A DNA stretch of 64,000 nucleotides, from NCBI RefSeq assembly GCF_004923255.1, contig NZ_QYRT01000010.1, forward strand, positions 43,981 to 107,980. The letters run 5' to 3'. The stretch's first letter is position 1. Each line of letters begins with the position of its first letter. The notes beneath the pieces are model-generated. The model was given only the letters and a program-made list of their open reading frames with translations, was not told where the DNA came from and did no database searches. This stretch comes from Subtercola vilae (GTDB taxonomy: Bacteria > Actinomycetota > Actinomycetes > Actinomycetales > Microbacteriaceae). Shown here piece by piece: positions 35,270 to 43,572 of this stretch. Both the position numbers and the translations under genes were made by a program.

Positions 35270-36561
35270 GCCCGCCCAGCGGGAACGCTGACCCTGAACG
35301 GGTCGTCGTCGGGTGTACTCAGACCGGCCTGGCGAGCCTCGACGAACCGAACGAGTTCGATGTCGAGACCCTCCGTGCGCATACGCAGGTCGATGTAGAT
35401 GACAGCGACGGTTGCGGCCTGAACGACCGCTGCGATCGCGCCGAACACCAGTTGCACCACGACGACCAGCGCGTACAGCGCCACCGCGAGCCCGATGGAG
35501 CCGGTGTTCACCGACCCTCCCGACCCGTTCGACCCACCGACACCGTTCGGAAACACCACGCCGATGACGATGCCGAAGATGAATGAGATCGGCTGCGTGA
35601 CCACCTGCGCTGCAATGTAGACGATGGCGTTGACCAGCCACTCGGTTCCGAGCGTCTTCCAGAACGAACGGTTCGTCAGCCGCCACGACCGCACAATGCC
35701 CGCCCGCACGCCGAGCCCCTCGAGCACGATGGCGCACGACACCAGCGAGAGCTTCGTGGTGAGCCACGCTGCCAGCACCACGAGGCCCAGCCCGAACAGG
35801 ATGCCCGCGACAACGGCAAGCGCGACACCCACGGGCCCGATGAATGTCAACAGCACCACGATGCCCACGGCAATGCTGAGCGCAACAACCGCGACCACGG
35901 CCTGCAGCAGAATCCACAGCACCAGCGGCCAGAGCCGTTTGGCGGCGGCCTTCCAGAGTTCGCCCATGCGGCGCTTCTCGCCGAGAACCTCGCGCGACAC
36001 CTCCAACACCAGGATGCCCTGCAGCAGCGCGCTCGACACGAGTGCGAACGCGAGCGGAATGATGGTCGAGAGGGCGACGATCGCCACAGACCCGGCCACG
36101 ATCGAGTTGCGATCGGCAGCGCTCGCCGACGACACCCGGGTGATCGCGAAGAACGTCGCGCCCCCCACGAAGAGCGCCGTGATCAGCACGATCACGAACT
36201 GGATGATCAGGGCGCTTCCGAACGTGGGCCCAGCATTGCGTCGCAGCACTCGAAAAGGGGTGCCGAGCAGTGTTCCGAACCCCAGCGGCCGCAGCGGAAT
36301 CAGCCCGGGCTTCGGCGGCGGCGCCCACTGCTCGCTGCTCGCACCGGTCGGCGTCGCACCGGTCGGCGTCGCGCCTGGCGCGTACGCATACTGCGGCGCC
36401 CCGTACCCCGGCTGCGCCGGCGGCGGATACCCCTCATACCCCGGTGCAGCGGCAGACGGCGGAGCCTGCGCGTACTCGCCGTACCGCGGCACATCCGCTG
36501 CGGCTCCCGGCGCACCCCCCGCGCTCGCCGAAGCACCCTGCTCGCTGTGATCGTCACTCAA
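35266..36561 (-). CDS. Glycerophosphoryl-diester-phosphodiesterase membrane-domain protein
   Basis: 431 residues from GTG 36561. The first 85 residues are Pro/Gly/Ala/Tyr-rich and disordered, with a repeated GATPT. From RPLGFGTLLGTPFRVLRRNA onward the protein has about six spans. The block LSLVSCAIVLEGLGVRAGIV and SWRLTNRSFWKTLG is typical of GPDPase_memb proteins, which lack the phosphodiesterase catalytic domain. It heads the operon, coupled to DUF4129 by a 4-base overlap. A conserved start for MoxR/DUF58 operons in Microbacteriaceae and relatives; function unknown. Confidence 0.82.
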   Translation of the reverse strand: MSDDHSEQGASASAGGAPGAAADVPRYGEYAQAPPSAAAPGYEGYPPPAQPGYGAPQYAYAPGATPTGATPTGASSEQWAPPPKPGLIPLRPLGFGTLLGTPFRVLRRNAGPTFGSALIIQFVIVLITALFVGGATFFAITRVSSASAADRNSIVAGSVAIVALSTIIPLAFALVSSALLQGILVLEVSREVLGEKRRMGELWKAAAKRLWPLVLWILLQAVVAVVALSIAVGIVVLLTFIGPVGVALAVVAGILFGLGLVVLAAWLTTKLSLVSCAIVLEGLGVRAGIVRSWRLTNRSFWKTLGTEWLVNAIVYIAAQVVTQPISFIFGIVIGVVFPNGVGGSNGSGGSVNTGSIGLAVALYALVVVVQLVFGAIAAVVQAATVAVIYIDLRMRTEGLDIELVRFVEARQAGLSTPDDDPFRVSVPAGRA

Positions 36562-36673
36562 CGGTGTTCCTCATTCCGTTTCGAAGCGTGCCCACCCACG
36601 CCGTGCCTCGCGGCACTTTCACGCCACCATGTTCGCACACTGCGGTGGCACCCGGCGAGAAGTTGAGCAGTAT

Positions 36674-37633
36674 TCACTCCGGCAGCGCCCGCTCGATGCT
36701 CAGCCGGTCATCCGGACTCAGACTCAGCGAGGCCGCCGCGGCAGACTCCCGGATGCTCGTCGCCGACATTGCGCCGCTGACAACCGCCGCGGCGGGGCTG
36801 ATGCCCAACGCCCACGCGAGCACCAGCTGCTGGGGCGTGGCGCCGAGGCGCTCGCCGAGTTCGCGAATTCGCGGCGCGTTCGCAAAGCCCATTGCGCCCG
36901 TCGCGGCAGACGAATCGACTGCAGACGACGGGTTTGCCGACGAGTTCATCACCGACAGCGGCGAATAGAACAGTACGAGCAGCCCCTCCGCTTCTGCAGC
37001 GGCCACCACTTCGCGCTGACCAGAGTCGGCTGCGTGCCGTAGCGGATTCTGCACCGCGGCGATCGCTGCCACGCTCTGCGCGCGCCTCAGCTCGGCGAGG
37101 TCGACATTCGACACTCCGATGCGGTGGATGAGCCCCTGGACCTGCATCGCGGCCAGCGCCTCGATACTGTGTTCGATGGGCACGTTCTCGTCGTGCCGGT
37201 GCAGATAGTAGAGGTCGAGGCGGTCGACGCCCAGCGCCTCGAGGCTGCCGTGCACATCGCGCTCGAGCTTCTCCGGGCGGTTGTCGATAGGAAAACGCTC
37301 TCCGTCGCGGTAGTGGCCGCCCTTCGTCGCGACCGTGAGGCCCGGTTCGGCAGCACCAGCGAAGCCCGGTTCGGCAGCACCAGAACCAGCGCCAGCCACA
37401 CCCCCGACCCACCCGCGTTCGCGCAGCACCTCGCCGATCATCCGCTCGCTCGAATGCGGTTCATCGGTCGTCGAGTACGCCAGCGCGGTGTCGACGAACG
37501 TCAGCCCGCAATCGAGCGCGAGTCGCAGGCCGGCCCGGCGCTCGTCTTCGCTCAGCTCGGTTCGAAAACTGAGCGACGCCCCGCCGAACAGCACGGCCGA
37601 CACCGCTCTGCCGGCCAACAGCCGTGACTGCAT
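36674..37633 (-). CDS. Aldo/keto reductase
   Basis: 319 residues from ATG 37633, preceded by AGAGGAAC. The AKR tetrad is visible: Asp in FVDTALAYST with its Tyr, Lys in VATKGGHYRD, and His in YYLHRHDENVPIE. QGLIHRIGVSNVD and QLVLAWALGISPAAAVVSGA follow the (beta/alpha)8 barrel order. Two insertions are low-complexity: a duplicated AAEPGFAG/AAEPGL stretch near residue 80 and a Ser/Ala stretch near 230. A NADPH-dependent carbonyl reductase of unknown substrate. The open frame extends 19 codons upstream to 37690 without a better start. Confidence 0.87.
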   Translation of the reverse strand: MQSRLLAGRAVSAVLFGGASLSFRTELSEDERRAGLRLALDCGLTFVDTALAYSTTDEPHSSERMIGEVLRERGWVGGVAGAGSGAAEPGFAGAAEPGLTVATKGGHYRDGERFPIDNRPEKLERDVHGSLEALGVDRLDLYYLHRHDENVPIEHSIEALAAMQVQGLIHRIGVSNVDLAELRRAQSVAAIAAVQNPLRHAADSGQREVVAAAEAEGLLVLFYSPLSVMNSSANPSSAVDSSAATGAMGFANAPRIRELGERLGATPQQLVLAWALGISPAAAVVSGAMSATSIRESAAAASLSLSPDDRLSIERALPE

Positions 37634-37697
37634 CGTTTGTTCCTCTTCTTCGAGCATGTTCGTAGTCGGCCAGCGGCGGGCAGAGTGCACCCTCGAC

Positions 37698-37703
37698 TAC
37701 CCT
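37698..37703 (+). promoter_or_regulatory. -10 box (TACCCT) for leaderless mtrA
   Basis: TACCCT ends 7 bases before the ATG at 37711. There is no ribosome-binding site in the interval. Confidence 0.5.
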
Positions 37704-37710
37704 ATGAGCT

Positions 37711-38397
37711 ATGGATGCTCGCATACTCGTGGTCGATGACGATCCGGCGCTCGCTGAAATGATCGGCATCGTCTTGCGCACCGAGAATTTCGAACCGATC
37801 TTCTGTGCCGACGGCTCTGAGGCGTTCGGCGTCTTTCAGGCGACCAAGCCCGACCTGGTACTGCTCGACCTCATGCTGCCGGGCATCGACGGCATCGAGG
37901 TGTGTGCGCTGATCCGCGCCGAATCGGGCGTTCCCATCATCATGCTGACGGCAAAGTCAGACACCACCGATGTGGTGAAGGGGCTCGAGTCGGGCGCCGA
38001 CGACTACATCGTGAAGCCGTTCAATCCGAAGGAGCTGGTGGCGCGCATCCGCACCCGGCTGCGGCCGGCGGCTGCGGCCACATCGGCCTCGGAGCACCTG
38101 CGCATCGGTGACCTCGAGCTCGATGTTGCCGGGCACGAGGTGCGTCGGGGCGCAGCCCGCATCAACCTCACGCCGCTCGAATTCGACCTGTTGCACGCGC
38201 TCGCGTCGAAGCCGCAGCAGGTCTTCACCCGCGAGATGCTGCTCGAGCAGGTGTGGGGCTACCACTACAAGGCAGACACCCGACTCGTCAATGTGCACGT
38301 GCAGCGACTGCGGGCCAAAGTCGAGGAAGATCCCGACAACCCGAGCATCGTGATGACGGTGCGCGGTGTGGGCTACCGGGCCGGCGCCGTGGTCTGA
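37711..38397 (+). CDS. mtrA: Response regulator MtrA
   Basis: 228 residues, OmpR/PhoB family. The receiver domain has the acidic pair in VVDDDPALAEMIG, the phospho-acceptor Asp53 in LVLLDLMLPG, and Lys in DYIVKPFNPKELVAR. The C-terminal winged helix contains LTPLEFDLLHALA and VWGYHYKADTRLVNVHVQRL, which is very close to the MtrA consensus. The order mtrA-mtrB-lpqB is a hallmark of actinobacteria. MtrA controls cell-wall metabolism, division and replication genes. ATG 37711 is favoured by the -10 spacing; ATG 37714 is possible. Confidence 0.96.
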   Translation: MDARILVVDDDPALAEMIGIVLRTENFEPIFCADGSEAFGVFQATKPDLVLLDLMLPGIDGIEVCALIRAESGVPIIMLTAKSDTTDVVKGLESGADDYIVKPFNPKELVARIRTRLRPAAAATSASEHLRIGDLELDVAGHEVRRGAARINLTPLEFDLLHALASKPQQVFTREMLLEQVWGYHYKADTRLVNVHVQRLRAKVEEDPDNPSIVMTVRGVGYRAGAVV

Positions 38398-38433
38398 GGT
38401 GTTGCGCGGTGAAGTTGTGAGTGACGGTGTGCT

Positions 38434-40113
38434 GTGGTGAGTTCGGTCGCGCCGCTCGGCCCGCCCGGCCACACGCGCATCGGTCCCTTTCTGGCGCAGG
38501 AGTGGCGCGCGTGGCCGCGCCAACTCGCGGGCTGGTGGCGCCGGTCGCTGCAGTTTCGCACCATCACCATCACGATCGCGCTCACCATGGTGGCTCTGCT
38601 CGGCGCGGGAATCTACACGTCGGTCAGCATCGGCAACGACCTGTTCCACTCGCGGCTGAACCAGGTGCTGCTCGACGCGAACCGTGCGGCCACGGCGGCG
38701 CAGAACATCTTCGACGCATCTGACGCGTCGAGCGAGGCATCGGCGAGCACACTGCTCGATTCGGCGCAGACCAGCATTCGGGCATCCTCGTCGTCGCGGT
38801 TGATCGCCATCTATGCGGCCCCCGGCCAAGACCAGGGTGCCACGTCGTTTCTGCCCTTCGCGAGCCCCGAACTGACGACGGGCGTCATCTCGACCCAGCT
38901 GCGCGACGAAGTGGCAGCGGGTTCGGGCACGCAGACGCAGTACTGGCAGTCGCGCCCGCTGAGCAACGGTGACGGCGGCACCGACCCGGGCATCATCGTG
39001 GGCACACCGCTCACCATTCCGAGTTCGGGGCAGTATCTGCTCTACCTCGGCTACAACCTCTCTGACTCAGACCAGACGCTGCAGTTCGTGCAGCAGACCC
39101 TCTGGGTGGCGGGCCTGCTGCTCACCCTGCTCATCGCCATGGTCGCGTGGGTGATCGTTCGGCTCGTCATCGAACCCATTCGGGTGGCCGCCGAGACCAG
39201 CCAGAAGCTCGCAAGCGGCGAGTTGGAGGTTCGAATACCAGAGAAGGGCGACGACATCATCGCAACCCTGGCCCGCTCGTTCAACGGCATGGCCGACAGC
39301 ATGCAGGGGCAGATCACGCAGCTGGCAGACCTCTCGCAGCTGCAACAGCGATTTGTCTCTGACGTATCGCACGAACTGCGAACCCCGCTCACGACCATTC
39401 GTCTGGCAGGCGACGTTCTCTTCGACCAGCGCGACAGCTTCGAGCCGGCCATTGGTCGCACCGCCGAGCTGCTGCACACCCAGACCGTGCGATTCGAGCT
39501 GCTACTGAACGACCTGCTCGAGATCAGCCGCTTCGACGCGGGCTCGGCCGACCTCAACGTCGAGGCCACCAATCTCGTGCGTCTCGCCGAAGACACCATC
39601 GACCAGATGCGCCCCCTGGCCGACTCGGCCGGGTCTGAGCTGCTCATCGACGCACCGGGCGGGCACGTCGAGGTCGAGATCGACGCCCGGCGTATCCGTC
39701 GCATCGTGGGCAACCTTCTCGGCAACGCCATCGAGCACGGCGAGGGCCGCCCCATCGTGGTCTCGATCGACAGCAACGTCTCGGCCATCGCCCTTTCGGT
39801 GCGTGACTACGGCATCGGTATGAGCGCCCTCGAGGCTGAGCGCGTATTCGAGCGGTTCTGGCGGGCCGATCCGTCGCGCAAACGCACCATCGGCGGTACG
39901 GGCCTCGGCCTCGCCATCTCCCTCGAAGACGCTGCGCTGCACAGCGGCGCACTCGAAGTGTGGTCTGAGAGCGGGGCGGGGAGCTGCTTCCGGCTCACCC
40001 TCCCGCGGGTGCACGGGCAGCGGGCCGGTACGTCGCCGCTTCCGCTGCCGCCGCTCGATGCCGAGGGAGACGCCGATTCCGGCCATGCGGGGGTGCCGGA
40101 TGCCCGTGGCTGA
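38434..40113 (+). CDS. mtrB: Sensor histidine kinase MtrB
   Basis: 559 residues. Two spans (about 50-70 and 225-245) bracket an extracytoplasmic sensor region. A HAMP domain follows (VIEPIRVAAETSQKLASGEL). The HisKA box is DVSHELRTPLTTIRLAGDVL with His313, and the ATPase domain shows VGNLLGNAIEHGEG, YGIGMSALEAERVFERFWR and GGTGLGLAISLEDAALHSG. GTG 38434 or GTG 38437 is the start; no strong ribosome-binding site is seen. It lies 36 bases after mtrA and overlaps lpqB. Confidence 0.95.
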   Translation: MVSSVAPLGPPGHTRIGPFLAQEWRAWPRQLAGWWRRSLQFRTITITIALTMVALLGAGIYTSVSIGNDLFHSRLNQVLLDANRAATAAQNIFDASDASSEASASTLLDSAQTSIRASSSSRLIAIYAAPGQDQGATSFLPFASPELTTGVISTQLRDEVAAGSGTQTQYWQSRPLSNGDGGTDPGIIVGTPLTIPSSGQYLLYLGYNLSDSDQTLQFVQQTLWVAGLLLTLLIAMVAWVIVRLVIEPIRVAAETSQKLASGELEVRIPEKGDDIIATLARSFNGMADSMQGQITQLADLSQLQQRFVSDVSHELRTPLTTIRLAGDVLFDQRDSFEPAIGRTAELLHTQTVRFELLLNDLLEISRFDAGSADLNVEATNLVRLAEDTIDQMRPLADSAGSELLIDAPGGHVEVEIDARRIRRIVGNLLGNAIEHGEGRPIVVSIDSNVSAIALSVRDYGIGMSALEAERVFERFWRADPSRKRTIGGTGLGLAISLEDAALHSGALEVWSESGAGSCFRLTLPRVHGQRAGTSPLPLPPLDAEGDADSGHAGVPDARG

Positions 40114-41776
40114 CCGCTCACGCCGCCTCGGCCCTGCCCTGGCCGCCGCCGCTCTCGTCGTTCTCGCGATCGCCGGCTGCACGGGCATCCCCGACACCGG
40201 CGACGTTCACTCGCAGACCGTGAGCGCCACGCCCAATGACGGCGACTTCATTCTGCTGCCGTCGGGCCCCGTCACAAACGCGAGCCAGGCCGAGATTCTG
40301 AGCGGGTTTCTGCAGGCCGCCGCCAGCCCGCAGAACGACTACAAGGTCGCCCGGCAGTTCTTGACGCGCGACTTCTCGAAGCAGTGGGATCCGAATGCAG
40401 GCGTGCTGATCGACGCCGGCCAGCCCGCGCTCACGGTCACCTCCGACACCACCATGACGGTGGGCGTCACGCCCCAGGCCGAAATCGATGCAACGGGCGA
40501 GTACCAGGAGAGCGCGTCGTCGTCGTCGGTCACCCTGCCGTTCACCTTCAGCCAGGAGGGTGGCCAGTGGCGCATCAGCCTGGCCAACCCGGGAATCATC
40601 CTGCAGCAGCTGCGCTTCGAGCAGGTGTTCAGCTCGCACGCGCTGTATTTCTTCGACCCGACCTACAGCTTTCTGGTGCCCGACATTCGCTGGTTTCCCA
40701 AAGATGAAACCACGAGTACCCGGGTGGTGCGGGCGCTGCTCGTCGGCCCCACGCCGTGGCTCGGCCAGGGCGCGGTGGTCACGGCCTTCCCCGACGGCAC
40801 CGAGACCACCTCTGTGGTCGTGAGCTCTGGCACGGCGAACGTGCCCCTGTCGAACCAGGTGCTCTCCCAGTCGCAGCAGACCCTGCAGCGCATGCAGGCG
40901 CAGCTCGACGAGAGCCTCGGCACCGTGGCGAGTGTGGCGAGTGTGGCGATCACCGTCAACCAGAACCCGGTCACGATCGCGCCGGGGTTCGCGCCGGTCA
41001 CGAATCCGCGCGTCGATTCACGGCCGCTCGTCGAGACGGCGAACCAGTTCGGCAATCTCTCGAGTGGCTCGCTGATTCCCGTGCCCTCGGTGAGTGACAA
41101 GGTACAGGCGCTCTCGCCGGTGTCGGCGACCTCGTCGGCCACGGTGTCGGCGGTGGGCACCGCTGCGGGTGTGTATGCCGTGCAGCCCGGGTCGAACGCG
41201 CCCGTGCTGGTCGACACTCGGCCGGGCCTCGTACCGCCGTCACTTGATTCGTCGGGCTTCGTGTGGACGGTTCCCAGAGCCTCGCCCGGAGACATCCAGG
41301 CGTACGGGAGCGATGGCACCGTGCATCCGGTCGCTGCCAGTTGGGACGGCGCGACGGGCATCACCTCGCTGAACGTCTCGCGCGACGGAACCCGGGTGCT
41401 CGCCTTCACCGTCGCCGACGGGGTGCCGCGCCTGCTGGTCGCTGCGATTCTCCGCGATAAGAACGGTGCCCCGGTGCGGCTCGGCAGCCCGGTCACCCTC
41501 GCCACAGGGGCCGGAACCCCGGTCGACGCAACCTGGGTCGATCAGTCGAATGTGGCGTCGCTGACCGTCTCGCCGAGCGGCGAACATCTGGTGCTGCAGC
41601 AGATCGGCGGCAGCAGTGCGCCGCTCGCGGTTCCCGACAATGCGGTGTCGATCGTCGGCGGCAACGATGTGTCGGGTCTCTGGCTGCTCACAAAAGACGG
41701 CGAACTGCAGCAGCAGCGAGGCAGCGGCTGGCAGACCACCGCGAAGAACATCGGGTTCATCGCCACGCAGATGTAG
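40100..41776 (+). CDS. lpqB: Lipoprotein LpqB
   Basis: 558 residues. The signal peptide ALAAAALVVLAIAGC ends in a lipobox with the lipidated Cys at about residue 27. GGQWRISLANPGIILQQLRF and RALLVGPTPWLGQGAVVTAF belong to the GerMN/LpqB region. The C-terminal half is beta-propeller-like (WTVPRASPGDIQAYGSDGTV). LpqB binds the MtrB sensor domain and modulates MtrA phosphorylation. The ATG at 40100 overlaps the end of mtrB by 14 bases, so the three-component system is one operon. Confidence 0.93.
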   Translation: MPVADRSRRLGPALAAAALVVLAIAGCTGIPDTGDVHSQTVSATPNDGDFILLPSGPVTNASQAEILSGFLQAAASPQNDYKVARQFLTRDFSKQWDPNAGVLIDAGQPALTVTSDTTMTVGVTPQAEIDATGEYQESASSSSVTLPFTFSQEGGQWRISLANPGIILQQLRFEQVFSSHALYFFDPTYSFLVPDIRWFPKDETTSTRVVRALLVGPTPWLGQGAVVTAFPDGTETTSVVVSSGTANVPLSNQVLSQSQQTLQRMQAQLDESLGTVASVASVAITVNQNPVTIAPGFAPVTNPRVDSRPLVETANQFGNLSSGSLIPVPSVSDKVQALSPVSATSSATVSAVGTAAGVYAVQPGSNAPVLVDTRPGLVPPSLDSSGFVWTVPRASPGDIQAYGSDGTVHPVAASWDGATGITSLNVSRDGTRVLAFTVADGVPRLLVAAILRDKNGAPVRLGSPVTLATGAGTPVDATWVDQSNVASLTVSPSGEHLVLQQIGGSSAPLAVPDNAVSIVGGNDVSGLWLLTKDGELQQQRGSGWQTTAKNIGFIATQM

Positions 41777-41874
41777 CTTCTGCGCGCTTGTGCACAGGCT
41801 CTCCGTGCGCTCACTTCTCCACAGAGTTCTCTGTCTCTCGGTGCGGTTCCGGATGCCCGGGGCAGCATGGGCGC

Positions 41875-42603
41875 ATGAACATCCTCTCTCCGCTGGCCGA
41901 CGCGCTCGGCGTGCTGTTTCCCACCGAGTGCGTGGCGTGCCACCGAGCCGACCGGGCGGTCTGTGACGTCTGCCTGCCAGGGTTGAGCCTTGGCAGGGGC
42001 GGCGCGGTGGCACTGCGGGTGCGCCAAGCCGCCAGGCCGCCGCTGCTCGTGTGGTCGGCCCTTGCCTACGACGGGGTGGTGAAAGAGGCACTCTCCGCCT
42101 TCAAAGAGCACGGCCGCACTGATGCAACACGGGCGCTCGCGCGGCCTCTCGCCGAAGCCGTCATGGCCGCAACCCTCGCGCTCGGTCTGCCCGCAGACGC
42201 CGTTCTGGTACCGGCCCCGTCGTCGCGGGCCGCCAACCGTCTGCGCGGGTACAACCCGGTGTCTCTCCTGGCAGAGCGTGCCGGTGGTGGGCGCTCGAGC
42301 GTTGCGGCCCTCTCTGTGGGGCGCCGCGTCGCAGACCAGGCGGGTCTCGGCGTCGCGGCTCGACAGGCGAACCTAGCCGGCTCGGTGCGACTTCGCACGA
42401 AAGTCACAGCAGGGTTTTCCTGCCGCGACGTACTGCTCATCGACGATGTCGTCACGACCGGAGCGACCCTGCTCGAGTGCCGCCGGGCCCTCGAACACGG
42501 GGGAGTGCGGGTGCGCGGGGCGGCCACCCTCGCGTTCGCCGAGCGGCGTGCGGGTGTCTCTGCCGTCGAGCGTTCAGCTGATCCGGGGGAGCATTCAGGG
42601 TAG
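41875..42603 (+). CDS. comF: ComF-family phosphoribosyltransferase-like protein
   Basis: 242 residues. Four cysteines in FPTECVACHRADRAVCDVC form a zinc-ribbon-like N-terminus. VLVPAPSSRAANRLRGYNPV and VLLIDDVVTTGATLLECRRA are the type I phosphoribosyltransferase motifs (DDVVTTG is the PRPP loop). ComF proteins are linked to DNA uptake in other bacteria, but no competence genes are nearby. ATG 41875 is the natural start; the open frame starts at 41788. It lies about 100 bases after lpqB, possibly in the same transcript. Confidence 0.88.
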   Translation: MNILSPLADALGVLFPTECVACHRADRAVCDVCLPGLSLGRGGAVALRVRQAARPPLLVWSALAYDGVVKEALSAFKEHGRTDATRALARPLAEAVMAATLALGLPADAVLVPAPSSRAANRLRGYNPVSLLAERAGGGRSSVAALSVGRRVADQAGLGVAARQANLAGSVRLRTKVTAGFSCRDVLLIDDVVTTGATLLECRRALEHGGVRVRGAATLAFAERRAGVSAVERSADPGEHSG

Positions 42604-42607
42604 CGCC

Positions 42608-42636
42608 GTGACAGACCCGGGTGAGGGGACTACGCT
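42608..42636 (+). promoter_or_regulatory. Promoter of hpf
   Basis: GTGACA (42608-42613) and TACGCT (42631-42636) are 17 bases apart. Transcription would begin near 42643, leaving a leader of about 64 bases with TAGGAG just before the ATG. Confidence 0.6.
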
Positions 42637-42706
42637 CGGGGAAAAGGCGCGGAAGAACTCGCCCTGACCCCACGGCGGCGCGTCTTTTTGAGACTAGGAG
42701 ATTGCC

Positions 42707-43411
42707 ATGGAGATCAACATCACAGGCCGAAACCTAGGGATCACCGATCGTTTTCGGAGCTACGCCACCGAGAAGAGCGAAAAGGTCTCCCACCTCGCCG
42801 ACCGGGCCCTGGCGCTCGAGATCAAGGTGTGCCGACACAGTTCGCAGGGCACCTCGGGAGACGACCGTGTCGAGCTCACCCTCATCGGGCCAGGCCCGAT
42901 CGTGCGTGCCGAGAGTGCGGGCAGTGACAAGTACGTCGCGTTCGATCTGGCGCTGGCCAAACTGATGGAGCGGGTGCGCCGCGCGAAAGACCGCAAGAAG
43001 GTGCACCGCGGGCAGCACCGGCCTGTTTCGCTGCGCGAGGCGAGTTCAGACGGTTTCACCGTGATCGATGTCGTGCCGGCAGAGGCCGACGTGCTCGCCC
43101 GTGCGACGACCGGTGCTGTTCCCGTTCTCGCCGATGCCGAGGTCGAAACGGCAGCCGAACTCGCAGAAGAAGAGTGGTCGCCCGTGGTCATTCGCAAGAA
43201 GGTGTTCGCGGCATCGCCGATGACGGTCGACGACGCGCTCTACCTGATGGAGCTCGTGGGTCACGACTTCTACCTCTTCATCGACCAGGAGACCCTGCGC
43301 CCGAGTGTCGTCTATCGGCGCAAGGGGTGGGACTACGGAGTCATCGGCCTCGACGAGCACGCCTCACCGATGGCTGCCGTCAGCCGGGAGCCGGAACGGG
43401 CGTTCTCGTAA
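42707..43411 (+). CDS. hpf: Long-form ribosome hibernation-promoting factor
   Basis: 234 residues. Residues 1 to about 105 are the S30AE/RaiA domain (MEINITGRNLGITDRFRSYA and basic AKDRKKVHRGQHR). Residues about 165-225 are the C-terminal dimerisation domain, with MTVDDALYLMELVGHDFYLF and SVVYRRKGWDYGVIGL. The long form drives 100S ribosome dimers in stationary phase. TAGGAG is placed well before the ATG. The position directly before secA is conserved across actinobacteria. A long hairpin follows the gene. Confidence 0.95.
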   Translation: MEINITGRNLGITDRFRSYATEKSEKVSHLADRALALEIKVCRHSSQGTSGDDRVELTLIGPGPIVRAESAGSDKYVAFDLALAKLMERVRRAKDRKKVHRGQHRPVSLREASSDGFTVIDVVPAEADVLARATTGAVPVLADAEVETAAELAEEEWSPVVIRKKVFAASPMTVDDALYLMELVGHDFYLFIDQETLRPSVVYRRKGWDYGVIGLDEHASPMAAVSREPERAFS

Positions 43412-43424
43412 CGGAGGCTTCTTC

Positions 43425-43470
43425 AGAAGCGGGGGTGCGGTGCGCGAAGGCGCATCGCGCCCCCGCTTCT
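43425..43470 (+). terminator. Long two-tier hairpin terminator after hpf
   Basis: AGAAGCGGGGG (43425-43435) pairs perfectly with CCCCCGCTTCT (43460-43470). Inside the loop TGCGC (43441-43445) pairs with GCGCA (43450-43454). GTTTC follows. It begins 13 bases after the hpf stop and separates hpf from secA transcription. Confidence 0.85.
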
Positions 43471-43489
43471 GTTTCGGGCACAGTATGTG

Positions 43490-43507
43490 TTCTGAAGACA
43501 TTCAGAA
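43490..43507. promoter_or_regulatory. Inverted repeat over the secA promoter
   Basis: TTCTGAA and TTCAGAA are perfect 7-base arms around GACA. The repeat covers the predicted -35 position, so a bound dimer would compete with polymerase. It is a candidate operator; the regulator is unknown. Confidence 0.5.
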
Positions 43508-43521
43508 ATGAGAACTAGTAT
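43493..43521 (+). promoter_or_regulatory. Promoter of secA
   Basis: TAGTAT (43516-43521) has the weak -35 candidate TGAAGA (43493-43498) 17 bases upstream. Transcription would start near 43528, with a leader of about 45 bases ending in TAGGAG before GTG 43573. Confidence 0.5.
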
Positions 43522-43572
43522 TACTACGATCACCGGCTGGATCATGGCCGCGACTGTTGTAGGAGATTCGCT

